Of a stretch of 64,000 bases of DNA, positions 30,431 through 38,966 are shown piece by piece. Origin of the DNA: Pontibacterium granulatum (GTDB taxonomy: Bacteria > Pseudomonadota > Gammaproteobacteria > Pseudomonadales > Balneatricaceae); the NCBI RefSeq assembly GCF_029961155.1, contig NZ_JASBRH010000008.1, positions 124,001 through 188,000 of the forward strand, in the 5' to 3' direction. Made by a program: the position numbers and the translations under genes. The notes below the pieces were generated by a model. The model had not been told where the DNA came from. It searched no databases and saw only the letters and a list, made by a program, of their open reading frames with translations. Numbering within the stretch: position 1 is the first letter of the stretch; each line of letters begins with the position of its first letter.

Positions 30431-30841
30431 CTAATCCAGGTGTTTACGGATATAGTCTGGCAGGGGCACGGAGCGGCCGCTGTTATGGTCCATCCATACC
30501 ACCTTGGAGTAGCCTTCGCTGACCGGAGTTTCCGGATCATGCTCGGAAAACAGCTGATAGTAGGTCATGAAGCTGGAACGGCCCGGATCCGCCACATAGC
30601 AGTCGATGCGCAGGGAATCCGGGTAGGTGACCGGTTTGAGGAAGGTGCAGCCCACATTGATCACCACCGGATCAATGCCGTTACCGTCCATTCGGGCGCC
30701 CAGTTCCGCCAGCAGTTGCACACGGGCTTCCTCCAGATAACGCATATACAGGGCGTTGTTCACATGGCCGTAGGCGTCCATATCGCCCCAGCGTACCGGA
30801 ATCTGACAGCTGTAGATCTTGTTTCCATGAATTTCTGACAT
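30431..30841 (-). CDS. Acyl-CoA thioesterase, 4HBT hotdog family
   Basis: A 136-residue hotdog-fold protein. The catalytic segment VRWGDMDAYGHVNNALYMRYLEEAR has the conserved Asp and the GHVNN seen in the YbgC/FadM group. It should hydrolyse an acyl-CoA, with chain length not predictable. It is monocistronic between glcB and a plus-strand hydrolase. The 205 bp towards glcB contains no recognisable gene. Confidence 0.88.
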   Translation of the reverse strand: MSEIHGNKIYSCQIPVRWGDMDAYGHVNNALYMRYLEEARVQLLAELGARMDGNGIDPVVINVGCTFLKPVTYPDSLRIDCYVADPGRSSFMTYYQLFSEHDPETPVSEGYSKVVWMDHNSGRSVPLPDYIRKHLD

Positions 30842-30968
30842 CGTGGTGCTCCGTGAATCACTGTTAGTTCTATGGACTTCAACATACGTGCTTTTTCAAT
30901 GCGGTGGAATGTGCCAAACGTAGGGTGGACTAGACTTAGGAAGGTGTTGCGTTCAGGGAGGTATCTAA

Positions 30969-31928
30969 ATGTTTAACAGGGAATACTTTATCAGCCGGCT
31001 CCCGCACTGGGAGATGGCGGCAGAAAAGCCGGTGCCTCACGACCTTCTCCTGACCTATCTGCGCCAGTATCAGCAGCAGGATCTACTCGCCCACACGTAT
31101 CACCGTATCGGCCGTGTATTGATGCCCGGCTATGACTTCTGTTTGCAGCACTATCGACCGTTGTCGGGCGCGCTGGCAACCGCCGTTGTGTGTCACGGTT
31201 ATATGGACCACATGGGGTTGTATGGCCATCTGGTCAGGCACCTGGTGGATCAGCACGTAGAGGTGTATATCTTCGATTTGGCCGGCCATGGGCTTTCGGG
31301 CGGTGAACCCTTAGCGGTGGATAACTTTGATGTGTATGCCCATCAACTGGATGCGGTGCTGCAACGGGTGCCGGATAGCGACCTGCCGCTCATTCTGATT
31401 GGCCAGAGTACCGGCGCCGCCGTGATCAGCGCCCATCAGTGGTTGCTTGAAAGCAAGCGCATGGTCGATCAGCGCATTTTCCTGGCACCGCTGGTACGGC
31501 CTGCCCTGTGGCGTGCGATCCGGCGTCAGTTTCATATGCTTAAGCACTTTCTAAATCAGGTGCCCCGACGGTATACCGCCAACTCCCACGATGCCGCGTT
31601 TCTGCGCTTTCTGCGTAAAAGTGATCCGATGCAACATGGCGAGATTCCCCTGAGCTGGATCGCGGCGATGCAAAACTGGGCGGATTACATTGAATCTGCG
31701 CAGCCCCGTTTGGGCGCAGTGACCTGTATTCAGGGGATGAGCGACGGTACGGTGGACTGGCACCACAACCTGCGGGTGCTGATGCAGGCTTATCCACAAC
31801 TGAAAGTGGAGCTGATCGAAGGCGCGCGTCACCATCTGGTGAATGAAAGTCCGGAATACCGGGCTCAGGCGTTTGCGGTGATCAATCAGGTATTGTCGGG
31901 CTTGCTGGAAAGCCCGGCTAACGTATAG
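30969..31928 (+). CDS. Alpha/beta hydrolase (lysophospholipase/monoacylglycerol lipase-like)
   Basis: A 319-residue serine hydrolase without signal peptide. Oxyanion region VVCHGYMDHMGLYGHLVRHLV, then the strand-loop FDLAGHGLSGG, nucleophile elbow GQSTGA with S147, and a catalytic His in EGARHHLVNES near the C-terminus. This order fits the Hydrolase_4 group of lysophospholipase-like enzymes. The substrate is not known. An AGGGAGG ribosome site lies 6 nt upstream of the ATG. It stands alone. Confidence 0.85.
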   Translation: MFNREYFISRLPHWEMAAEKPVPHDLLLTYLRQYQQQDLLAHTYHRIGRVLMPGYDFCLQHYRPLSGALATAVVCHGYMDHMGLYGHLVRHLVDQHVEVYIFDLAGHGLSGGEPLAVDNFDVYAHQLDAVLQRVPDSDLPLILIGQSTGAAVISAHQWLLESKRMVDQRIFLAPLVRPALWRAIRRQFHMLKHFLNQVPRRYTANSHDAAFLRFLRKSDPMQHGEIPLSWIAAMQNWADYIESAQPRLGAVTCIQGMSDGTVDWHHNLRVLMQAYPQLKVELIEGARHHLVNESPEYRAQAFAVINQVLSGLLESPANV

Positions 31929-31979
31929 GGATCACTGTTCTCTGACGCAGGCGAGTTTCTTTTTAATTGCCGTTTCTAT

Positions 31980-32414
31980 TTATAAGTATCGGGGCAGATG
32001 TTGCCTGATTTCGTCAGTGGCCAGACCTGCCAGGTTTTTATCGATCTCTGCAGTTACCAGACGGCGCAGCTGGCTAGGCATTTTCCGACGGAGGGTACCG
32101 AGAAATCCCGGATCACTGACAACATACAGCTTTCTGAGTCCTTGCTGCTGAGCATCGGCGAGTTTATCGCTGATCTCGCGGGCAAAGTGAATTGCCTCCT
32201 GATTGCGCGCTTCGTTTTCTTTAGTCATAGGGTGGCGCCCCATTCCGGCGACACCGGAGCTCTTACCGGGAGAGTCGCTGATCAGTTCGCGTTCACGCAT
32301 CCTGCTTTGCTGATGGATCAGGTCTTCTTCCTCGATCAAAGGACTGGTCGGGCCATCCACGGAAAAGAAGCGAGCATGGCCTTTATCGGCCACGAGTACC
32401 CAAGTGTTGTTCAT
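31980..32414 (-). CDS. Host attachment family protein
   Basis: A 144-residue protein matching the family named host attachment protein, related to the eRF1/pelota first domain: NTWVLVADKGHARFFSV, then RERELISDSPGKSS and HFAREISDKLADAQ, ending LYVVSDPGFLGTLRRKM and DEIRQHLPRYL. The name derives from an Agrobacterium attachment locus; the biochemical role is unknown. The ATG at 32414 follows AGGAGG by 6 nt; the upstream 12 codons of open frame are not needed. Confidence 0.85.
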   Translation of the reverse strand: MNNTWVLVADKGHARFFSVDGPTSPLIEEEDLIHQQSRMRERELISDSPGKSSGVAGMGRHPMTKENEARNQEAIHFAREISDKLADAQQQGLRKLYVVSDPGFLGTLRRKMPSQLRRLVTAEIDKNLAGLATDEIRQHLPRYL

Positions 32415-32590
32415 AACAAACCTCCTGCTATGACGGGGAGGGTTAATCACGGAGTTTCAGTAACGAACCTGTCGGCCCGAACTGAGCGTCCAACTGGGCG
32501 TCGGAGAACAGTGAATGCCTGTGAAAAGTATAGTCGTGCGGGACGGAGGAAGCATGAGCAGCCCGGGCGGACTGCTCATAGGGGAGCGGA

Positions 32591-33823
32591 TCAGAACAGG
32601 CGACGTACGCGGATGGTACCTTCAACCTCACGGATCTTATCGATCGCGATCTGGGAGCGTTCAGCTTCCACGTCGATAACAACATAACCCACCTTGTCGT
32701 TGGTCTGCAGGTACTGACCAGAGATGTTGATGTTGTTCTCGGAGAAGATGGTGTTGATTGCAGTCAGTACACCCGGTACGTTGCGGTGGACGTGCAGCAG
32801 ACGGTGCGCGTTGGCGTGCTCCGGCAGCGCCACTTCCGGGAAGTTCACGGAAGTGATGGAGGTACCGTTGTCGCTGTACTTCGCCAGCTTTTCTGCCACT
32901 TCGTAACCGATGTTTTCCTGAGCTTCCATAGTGGAACCACCCACGTGTGGGGTCAGGATCACGTTGTCGAACTCACGCAGAGGAGAGATGAACTCATCCT
33001 TGTTGGTGCGTGGCTCAACCGGGAATACGTCAACCGCTGCACCCAGCAGGCGACCGGAAGCAAGCGCGCCACACAGGGCGTCGATGTCTACCACGGTACC
33101 GCGAGCGGCGTTCAGGAAGATAGAACCCTCTTTCATCTGAGAGAACTCTTCTGCGCCCATCAGGTCCTTGGTGGATGCTGTTTCCGGGACGTGCAGAGAG
33201 ATCACGTCACACATGTTCAGCAGCTCCTGCATGGACGCTACCTGAGATGCGTTACCCAGAGGCAGTTTGGTAACAACATCGTAGAAGAAAACTTCCATCC
33301 CCAGGGATTCAGCCAGAACACTCAACTGGGAACCGATGCTGCCGTAACCCACGATGCCCAGCTTTTTGCCACGGATTTCGTAGGATTTTACAGCGGATTT
33401 CTGCCACTCACCACGGTGCGCTTTAGCGTTCTTCTCGGCAACGCCACGCAGCAGCAGGATCGCTTCTGCTAGTACCAGCTCAGCTACGGAACGGGTGTTG
33501 GAGTATGGGGCATTAAATACTGCTACACCGCGCTCTGTGGCTGCGGCCAGGTTCACCTGGTTGGTGCCAATGCAGAAACAACCCACAGCAACCAGTTTTT
33601 CGGCTGCGTCGAATACTTTTTCTGTCAGCTGACTGCGGGAACGAATACCGATGAAGTGAACGTCTTTGATCTTTTCGATCAGTTCTTCTTCAGGCAGGGC
33701 GCCTTTCAGGTATTCAATGTTGCTGTAGCCTTGCGCGTTGAGGGTATCAACCGCAGACTGGTGCACACCTTCCAGCAGCAGAATTTTAATCTTGCTCTTT
33801 TCAAGAGAAGTAATTGGGCTCAT
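32591..33823 (-). CDS. serA: D-3-phosphoglycerate dehydrogenase
   Basis: First step of serine synthesis. It is 410 residues, like the enteric enzyme: substrate domain at both ends of the catalytic core, Rossmann segment KLGIVGYGSIGSQLSVLAESLGM, the FLNAARGTVVDIDAL and LTPHVGGSTMEAQ blocks with the catalytic His, and a C-terminal ACT domain (LLHVHRNVPGVLTAINTIFSENNINISGQYLQT). The ACT domain gives feedback inhibition by serine in the enteric homologue. Confidence 0.96.
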   Translation of the reverse strand: MSPITSLEKSKIKILLLEGVHQSAVDTLNAQGYSNIEYLKGALPEEELIEKIKDVHFIGIRSRSQLTEKVFDAAEKLVAVGCFCIGTNQVNLAAATERGVAVFNAPYSNTRSVAELVLAEAILLLRGVAEKNAKAHRGEWQKSAVKSYEIRGKKLGIVGYGSIGSQLSVLAESLGMEVFFYDVVTKLPLGNASQVASMQELLNMCDVISLHVPETASTKDLMGAEEFSQMKEGSIFLNAARGTVVDIDALCGALASGRLLGAAVDVFPVEPRTNKDEFISPLREFDNVILTPHVGGSTMEAQENIGYEVAEKLAKYSDNGTSITSVNFPEVALPEHANAHRLLHVHRNVPGVLTAINTIFSENNINISGQYLQTNDKVGYVVIDVEAERSQIAIDKIREVEGTIRVRRLF

Positions 33824-34042
33824 CTTCTGCTTACTCTCGTATGTGGGCGGAGTGGCTGTAGTGCTTCGTCCGCCGGGGTCAATCGGCCTAAAAATCAGGG
33901 CAGTAATATTAGCACAGCGTTACATGAAAAGGTCGCGGCTAAGTCTGGATTTGCTGGAAAAATATTCAAGATAAGGTGAGATAAGCTACAGGAAATCCTG
34001 AATTGCAGGCGGGAATCTGAGAAGGGATTGGTTCAAATAGTA

Positions 34043-34069
34043 ATCAGGCCAGCAGAGCGCTGGCCTGAT
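34043..34069 (-). terminator. Hairpin downstream of ppnP
   Basis: Perfect 11 bp arms (ATCAGGCCAGC / GCTGGCCTGAT) with a 5 nt loop, 25 bp after the ppnP stop. The minus-strand tail TTACTATTTG is only moderately U-rich. The rest of the 270 bp between serA and ppnP holds nothing I can name apart from the presumed serA promoter. Confidence 0.6.
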
Positions 34070-34093
34070 AGACGGTGATCAGCGAGTGGCCGA

Positions 34094-34372
34094 TCAGCCG
34101 TAGAAGCACAGGTACGCAGTTGCCTGTTCAACCTTCAGCTGGAAGCTCTGGTTAGCCGCGACGTTGAATTCGGTACCGGTAGGGTACGCTTTGAATTCCT
34201 CTTCGCCTGGCAGCTTAACGATCAGCTCGCCGGAGACCACTTTCATCAGTTCGTTTTCGCTGGTGCCGAACTCGTATTCGCCCGGCGCCATGACTCCTGC
34301 AGTGACGCGACCTTCGCTGTTCTCAAAACCGATCGATTTGACGTTGCCGTCGAAGTATTCGTTTACGTTCAT
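34094..34372 (-). CDS. ppnP: Pyrimidine/purine nucleoside phosphorylase PpnP
   Basis: A 92-residue cupin-fold protein of the former DUF1255 group: [73 protein letters not shown]. coli PpnP phosphorolyses a wide range of nucleosides. It is a single gene with GAGGACGGAAG ahead of the start and a hairpin after the stop. Confidence 0.93.
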   Translation of the reverse strand: MNVNEYFDGNVKSIGFENSEGRVTAGVMAPGEYEFGTSENELMKVVSGELIVKLPGEEEFKAYPTGTEFNVAANQSFQLKVEQATAYLCFYG

Positions 34373-34414
34373 TTCTTCCGTCCTCTAATAATGCTGGCCA
34401 GCATAATAGAGCGG

Positions 34415-35287
34415 CTACCGGCTCTGTTCCAGCAGAAAATCGACGAAGGCCTGGTTGGCGCGGGAGAGGTAACCGTCCCGGCGCCAGGCGATGGAGAGGT
34501 CGAGCCAGACCGGATCGCTGAACGGCAGGCCGACCAGCTCCGGGTCCTCTTCGATCACCATGCCCAGCAGGGTGCTGATGCCAAAGCCCTGCTTTACGAT
34601 CGCCTTGATCAGCGGAATCAGGTTGGTTTCAAAACTGATGTTGGGTTCGCGACCGGCGGTGGCCGCCACTCGGTCCACGATTTTACGGTGGAAGTAGCCC
34701 TCTTTGAACATCACCAGCTCTTCATTGAAAAAGTCACCGAAGCTGACGCTCTCTTGGGTCGCCAAGGGGTGATCGCGGGCGACCGTGACCAACATCTGCT
34801 CGCGCAGGAAGGTGATTGCCTGCAGCTCCTCGGGGAGAAACTCCGCCACGATGATCGCCAGGTCCAGCTCGCCGCGTTCCAGCATCTGTTGCAGCTGCCA
34901 GGTGCCCCCCTCGATGACCACCAGGTCCAGATCCGGGTAACGGTGGCGGAACGCCATCAGGATCGGTGGGAAGTGGTAGGAGCCCAGCATGCTGGGAATC
35001 CCCACACGTACCTCTCCCTTGGTCAGGCCCTTCAGTTCCTCCATCTCCAAGCGGGCATCGTCGATCGCCTGCAGAATTCGGCGGCTGTGCTGCAGCAGCA
35101 CCCGGCCTTCGTCGGTCAGGCTGATCTGGCGTTCGTGGCGGTGGAAGAGCGTGAGATCCAGTTCCGCCTCCAGTTTCTTGATCGCCATGCTGATGGCCGG
35201 TTGCGCCACATGCAGCTTTTCCGCCGCTTTAGTAAAGCTGTTGGCTTCGGCGATGGCCAGAAAGTAACGGAGCGGTTTGATATCCAT
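34415..35287 (-). CDS. LysR family transcriptional regulator (YnfL-like context)
   Basis: A 290-residue LysR protein. The N-terminal winged HTH spans residues 1-60: LRYFLAIAEANSFTKAAEKLHVAQPAISMAIKKLEAEL, followed by the linker helix and an effector-binding domain beginning EVRVGIPSMLGSYHFPP. It is divergent from an MFS transporter gene with a 95 bp spacer, the same arrangement as ynfL-ynfM in E. coli. It probably activates the transporter in response to an unknown ligand. Confidence 0.92.
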   Translation of the reverse strand: MDIKPLRYFLAIAEANSFTKAAEKLHVAQPAISMAIKKLEAELDLTLFHRHERQISLTDEGRVLLQHSRRILQAIDDARLEMEELKGLTKGEVRVGIPSMLGSYHFPPILMAFRHRYPDLDLVVIEGGTWQLQQMLERGELDLAIIVAEFLPEELQAITFLREQMLVTVARDHPLATQESVSFGDFFNEELVMFKEGYFHRKIVDRVAATAGREPNISFETNLIPLIKAIVKQGFGISTLLGMVIEEDPELVGLPFSDPVWLDLSIAWRRDGYLSRANQAFVDFLLEQSR

Positions 35288-35303
35288 GGTTCATCAACAA
35301 AAG

Positions 35304-35318
35304 TTATCAGATTGATAA
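35304..35318. promoter_or_regulatory. Candidate LysR operator (T-N11-A palindrome)
   Basis: TTATCA-GAT-TGATAA is a perfect dyad in the divergent spacer and contains the T-N11-A core typical of LysR recognition sites. It lies 17 bp before the regulator's start and about 65 bp before the transporter's, where a shared operator is expected. Confidence 0.65.
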
Positions 35319-35382
35319 GAAGTATATATTTTTATGATGAAGAGGGTGTTGCTAATCTTTCCGCCAGAACTTGGGAGGATAT

Positions 35383-36603
35383 ATGTCACAGCAAAACGAC
35401 ACTGCGATCAAAAGCGGCAGCGGCCTGTTCTGGCGCGCGACACTGGCCTTGTGCATAGGCTCCTACATTATCTTCGCTAACCTCTACCTGACCCAGCCGC
35501 TGCTACCGATGCTGGCACAGGAATTTGACGTCAGCGCGCTGGAAGCGGGTTGGAGTTTTACCGTCTCTACCCTGATGCTGGGATTATCGCTGCTTGTATA
35601 CGGGCCGTTGTCGGATGCGATCGGCCGACGCGGCTTGATGATCCTCAGCATCGGCGGCACCGCTCTGATCACTCTGCTGCTCTCCCAGAGCCATGATTAC
35701 ACCACGTTGCTCATTTTGCGGGGGTTGCAAGGCTTTCTGATGGGGGGGCTGCCTGCCATTGCGATTGCGTATATGGGTGATGAGTACAGCAAAAAAGCGC
35801 TGATGATTGCAGTGGGCGTTTATATCAGCGGCAATACGCTGGGAGGGATCAGCGGTCGTCTGATAGGTGGGTTTGTAGGGGATTGGCTGGGCTGGTCGGC
35901 GGCGTTTGAAGTGATGACGCTACTGAGCGTGGTGGGCCTGGTGTTGTTTGCGTTGCTGTTACCGCCATCACGCCGCTTTAAAGCCAAGTTGCTGCACCCG
36001 ATAGCGATGGGGCGCGATTTGGCCGGGCACCTGCGCAATCCACTGCTACTGGCGGCGTACCTGATCGGTGGTTTTAATTTCTTTATCTTTATCAACCAGT
36101 ACAGCTATATCACCTTTGTGTTGTCTGATGCCCCCTACAACCTGCCCGCATCCCTTTTGGGAATGCTGTTCCTGACCTACCTGAGTGGCACGTTGGGCTC
36201 TGCGTTTTCAGGCAAAATAGCACAGCATATGCCGCAGCCGATGGTGATTGCGCTAGGAATCTGTGTGCTGATCTGCGGCTCACTGGTGACCTTGCTGCCA
36301 AGTCTGATTGGCATCATTGCCGGTTTCCTGTTGAACAGTTTCGGCTTTTTCCTGGCGCACTCGTCGGCCAGTGGCTGGGTAAGCCGGGCTGCACCTCATG
36401 CGCGAGCCAGTGCCAATTCCCTGTATCTGGTGTTTTATTACCTGGGAGCCAGTAGCGGCGGTTTTTACCTGGATCCGTTCTGGCAATGGGCTGGGTGGTC
36501 TGGTGTAGTGGCCGGGTCGATTATCGTCTTGGGGATAACCTTGAGCTTGTCACTCTGGTTGCTGCTACAGGATAAGCGCCATTTACAGGCACAGCCTGCG
36601 TGA
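35383..36603 (+). CDS. MFS transporter, YnfM-like
   Basis: A 406-residue inner membrane protein with about 12 predicted TM segments. Early motif GPLSDAIGRRGLMILS is the MFS loop 2-3 signature, and LRGLQGFLMGGLPAIAIAYMGDEY matches the Bcr/YnfM-type drug/arabinose efflux group. The true start is the ATG at 35383 (GGGAGG upstream); the frame opens 4 codons earlier at a TTG inside the ribosome site. Its substrate is unknown. It is divergent from a LysR gene and followed by a terminator. Confidence 0.9.
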   Translation: MSQQNDTAIKSGSGLFWRATLALCIGSYIIFANLYLTQPLLPMLAQEFDVSALEAGWSFTVSTLMLGLSLLVYGPLSDAIGRRGLMILSIGGTALITLLLSQSHDYTTLLILRGLQGFLMGGLPAIAIAYMGDEYSKKALMIAVGVYISGNTLGGISGRLIGGFVGDWLGWSAAFEVMTLLSVVGLVLFALLLPPSRRFKAKLLHPIAMGRDLAGHLRNPLLLAAYLIGGFNFFIFINQYSYITFVLSDAPYNLPASLLGMLFLTYLSGTLGSAFSGKIAQHMPQPMVIALGICVLICGSLVTLLPSLIGIIAGFLLNSFGFFLAHSSASGWVSRAAPHARASANSLYLVFYYLGASSGGFYLDPFWQWAGWSGVVAGSIIVLGITLSLSLWLLLQDKRHLQAQPA

Positions 36604-36620
36604 TCCCATCTATTTAATCC

Positions 36621-36655
36621 AGGCCCGTTGCGATTCAGATCGAGCGGGCCTTTTT
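36621..36655 (+). terminator. Rho-independent terminator of the MFS gene
   Basis: AGGCCCG / CGGGCCT arms separated by 17 nt, partly self-pairing, followed by T5. Confidence 0.8.
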
Positions 36656-36727
36656 GCGTTTCCGACTTTTCCACAACCGTGCTGCAAGCTAAGATGGCGC
36701 AGCAGCTGAACAGAGAGCGGAGGTACC

Positions 36728-37390
36728 ATGCAGTACACACACCGATTTAAGGACAACAGCGAAACCAACCTGCCTTTAGGTAAGGTGGTTTGTGTAGGGC
36801 GCAACTATGCCGACCATGCCGCTGAACTCAACAACCCAATTCCCACCGAGCCAATGTTGTTTATCAAACCGGCCAGCAGTGTGGTGCCGATGGAGCAGCC
36901 GTTTGTCGTGCCGCAGGGACTGGGCTCTGTGCACTTTGAAACCGAGATGTCGATCCTGATCGGTGAGCGCCTGCAGCACGCTGATCTGAGTGCCGCCAAG
37001 GCTGCTATCGCAGGTGTTGGACTGGGACTGGACCTGACCCTGCGCGATGTGCAGGACAAGCTGAAAGCAAAAGGCCACCCGTGGGAGAAGGCCAAGGCAT
37101 TTGATGGTGCCTGTCCGCTGTCGGCCTTTGTCAAACCGGACCTGGTGGCCGATCTGCAGGACCAGCAGATCCGTTTACGGGTCAACGGCGAGCTGCGCCA
37201 GGACGGTAACAGCAGCCATATGCTGAATCAGGTGCTGCCGCTGATCAGTTATATCAGTGCCTACTTTACCCTGGAACCGGGTGATGTGGTGCTGACCGGT
37301 ACCCCTGCCGGTGTTGGGCCGGTGGAGCCGGGCGACCAGCTACAGGTGGAGCTGGTGGACCTGCTGACGGTGGAGACCACCGCGAAGTAA
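36728..37390 (+). CDS. Fumarylacetoacetate hydrolase (FAH) family enzyme
   Basis: A 220-residue metal-dependent FAH-fold protein resembling YcgM/FAHD1 acylpyruvase-type enzymes. Signatures: VCVGRNYADHAAEL, PMLFIKPASSVVP, VHFETEMSILIGE (metal-binding acidic residues), GLDLTLRDVQ, AKAFDGACPLSAF and GDVVLTGTPAGVGPVEPGD. The substrate is probably a short acylpyruvate or oxaloacetate-like compound. A GGAGG site precedes the ATG. It may be the first gene of a unit with hemJ and the FliG-domain gene. Confidence 0.9.
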   Translation: MQYTHRFKDNSETNLPLGKVVCVGRNYADHAAELNNPIPTEPMLFIKPASSVVPMEQPFVVPQGLGSVHFETEMSILIGERLQHADLSAAKAAIAGVGLGLDLTLRDVQDKLKAKGHPWEKAKAFDGACPLSAFVKPDLVADLQDQQIRLRVNGELRQDGNSSHMLNQVLPLISYISAYFTLEPGDVVLTGTPAGVGPVEPGDQLQVELVDLLTVETTAK

Positions 37391-37443
37391 TTAACTGTGC
37401 CCAGGAGGGCCGGTGATAGGATGAACGTGAGGAAACGTATTCA

Positions 37444-37857
37444 ATGTTGTGGGTAAAAACCTTTCATATTCTGGCGATGACCAGTTGGATGGCAGGAATC
37501 TTCTATCTGCCACGCATCTTCGTGCATTATGTGGAAGGTCGTGAGGCCGGCCAGGATGTGGCACGTCTGGAGATTATGGCGCGCAAGCTGTTCGGATTTA
37601 TGACCATCATGGCGGTGTTTACCCTGGTATTGGGCCTTTGGTTGTGGCTGGGGTACGGCTTCAGCGGTGCCTGGTTGCACGCCAAACTGACGTTCGTGGG
37701 GTTGCTGATCGGTTACCACTACTGGTGCAAGCTCTACCTGAACAAGATGCAGGCTGGCACACTGGATCGCAGCGGGCGGTACTTCCGCCTCTTTAATGAG
37801 CTGCCGCTGCTGATCTTTATCCCGATCCTGATCTTTGTTGTGGTGAAGCCGTTCTAA
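37444..37857 (+). CDS. hemJ: HemJ-type protoporphyrinogen IX oxidase
   Basis: A 137-residue membrane protein with four hydrophobic segments. WVKTFHILAMTSWMAGIFYLPRIFVHY has the conserved His of the UPF0093/HemJ family, and LHAKLTFVGLLIGYHYWCK has the conserved Lys. HemJ oxidises protoporphyrinogen IX in heme synthesis, in organisms lacking HemG or HemY. It starts 53 bp after the FAH gene and ends 7 bp before the FliG-domain gene. Confidence 0.9.
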   Translation: MLWVKTFHILAMTSWMAGIFYLPRIFVHYVEGREAGQDVARLEIMARKLFGFMTIMAVFTLVLGLWLWLGYGFSGAWLHAKLTFVGLLIGYHYWCKLYLNKMQAGTLDRSGRYFRLFNELPLLIFIPILIFVVVKPF

Positions 37858-37864
37858 GCTGGCC

Positions 37865-38299
37865 ATGACCACGCCATCGACCAAACCCGGCTGGCAGCGC
37901 TTGGCGCTAATGCTGGCCGGGATGACTCCCCGTGCTGCGGAACGCATGATTGAACAGATCCGCGGCGATGATCCGGCGCTGGCCGATTGGCTGATGGCAC
38001 AACGGATCTCCTTCCAACAGATTCTCAAACTGCCACAGGTTCAATTGGCACTGTTGATTGGGCAACTGACCGACCGCGATCTGCTGTTGGCAATGCGTGG
38101 ACTCTCTCATGGAGATAAGCAGACCGTGCTGTCAGGTATTTCCAAGCGTCGGGCGCAGATATTGCTGGATGAGCTGAAAAACATGGCACCGGTACCAAAG
38201 CGGGAGGTCGAGGATGCGCAGGCGCGCATTGTGACTGCAGCCCGTGAGCTGGAGTCAGAGGGGCGGCTCACCTTTAGCGATGAGCCGATGATCAGCTGA
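37865..38299 (+). CDS. Stand-alone FliG C-terminal domain protein
   Basis: A 144-residue cytoplasmic protein whose residues about 20-136 resemble the middle/C-terminal part of the flagellar switch protein FliG: DDPALADWL, a LAMRGLSHGDKQTVLSGISKRRAQILLDELKNMAPV block, then EVEDAQARIVTAARELESEGRL. The acidic torque pair is kept as D102-E103, but P111 replaces the conserved Arg of the GPVR segment and the charged residue spacing in the LRERF region is changed. No flagellar gene is near. It may be a repurposed scaffold. Start support is weak; the gene follows hemJ by 7 bp. Confidence 0.75.
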   Translation: MTTPSTKPGWQRLALMLAGMTPRAAERMIEQIRGDDPALADWLMAQRISFQQILKLPQVQLALLIGQLTDRDLLLAMRGLSHGDKQTVLSGISKRRAQILLDELKNMAPVPKREVEDAQARIVTAARELESEGRLTFSDEPMIS

Positions 38300-38306
38300 G
38301 AATCAC

Positions 38307-38927
38307 TTAAGCGTGCAGCTTATGCTGCAGCTGCTGGATACGGGCTTCGAGTCGGTCCACAGAATCACGTATCTGATCCACGTTGCGTAGGAAGTTATCC
38401 ACTTCCGGACGGGTTGGCAGCATACGCGCTTCCTCGGTGAGGTACTCTTCCAGATTGTGGATAAAGCTGCTGCCGGTGCGTTTGGTGCTGTCTACTTTCC
38501 AGTTGAAGAAGTTTGCTAACTGGTGGGCGGGCAGGTCACCCACGATATCACCCAGGGCGCCTTCCCAGTCGATGCGTGTATCCGCCATGATCTCCTGGAA
38601 ACGGGTCGCCAGACCGCTGTCACCCGTCACCGTGATGCCTTTACCAAACATCGCATCCGCCGCATCTTTGCTGGTCAGCAGCTTGATGAAGTCGGCTGGA
38701 CTGCCATTCAGTACCACATCTGCGTCATCCTCAATATGGGACTGCAGCTGCAAACCGGTGGCGTTGGGCAGAATGTAGATACAGATCGCAGGCAGGCTGA
38801 GTTCGATGGCAATCACCTTGCCGCTGAGGCGCTCCAGATGCCCCAGCGTAACCGGGTCCCGCTGCAGCAGGGTATTCACGGTTTCTTCAGCAACGGTGAA
38901 GGCAGTGGCGTTGAGCAGCTCGATCAT
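38307..38927 (-). CDS. ubiJ: Ubiquinone biosynthesis accessory factor UbiJ
   Basis: A 206-residue SCP2-domain lipid-binding protein that organises the soluble Ubi complex and binds ubiquinone intermediates. The SCP2 domain covers about residues 15-115 (GKVIAIELSLPAICIYILPN, NGSPADFIKLL); the C-terminus is a coiled coil (LRNVDQIRDSVDRLEARIQQLQHKL). It lies 40 bp downstream of ubiE. The usual third gene, ubiB, is not next to it; the neighbour is the convergent FliG-domain gene. Confidence 0.9.
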   Translation of the reverse strand: MIELLNATAFTVAEETVNTLLQRDPVTLGHLERLSGKVIAIELSLPAICIYILPNATGLQLQSHIEDDADVVLNGSPADFIKLLTSKDAADAMFGKGITVTGDSGLATRFQEIMADTRIDWEGALGDIVGDLPAHQLANFFNWKVDSTKRTGSSFIHNLEEYLTEEARMLPTRPEVDNFLRNVDQIRDSVDRLEARIQQLQHKLHA

Positions 38928-38966
38928 CAGCCTGGGTCCTTATAGTGATCTTGAAGGGAGTGATCT

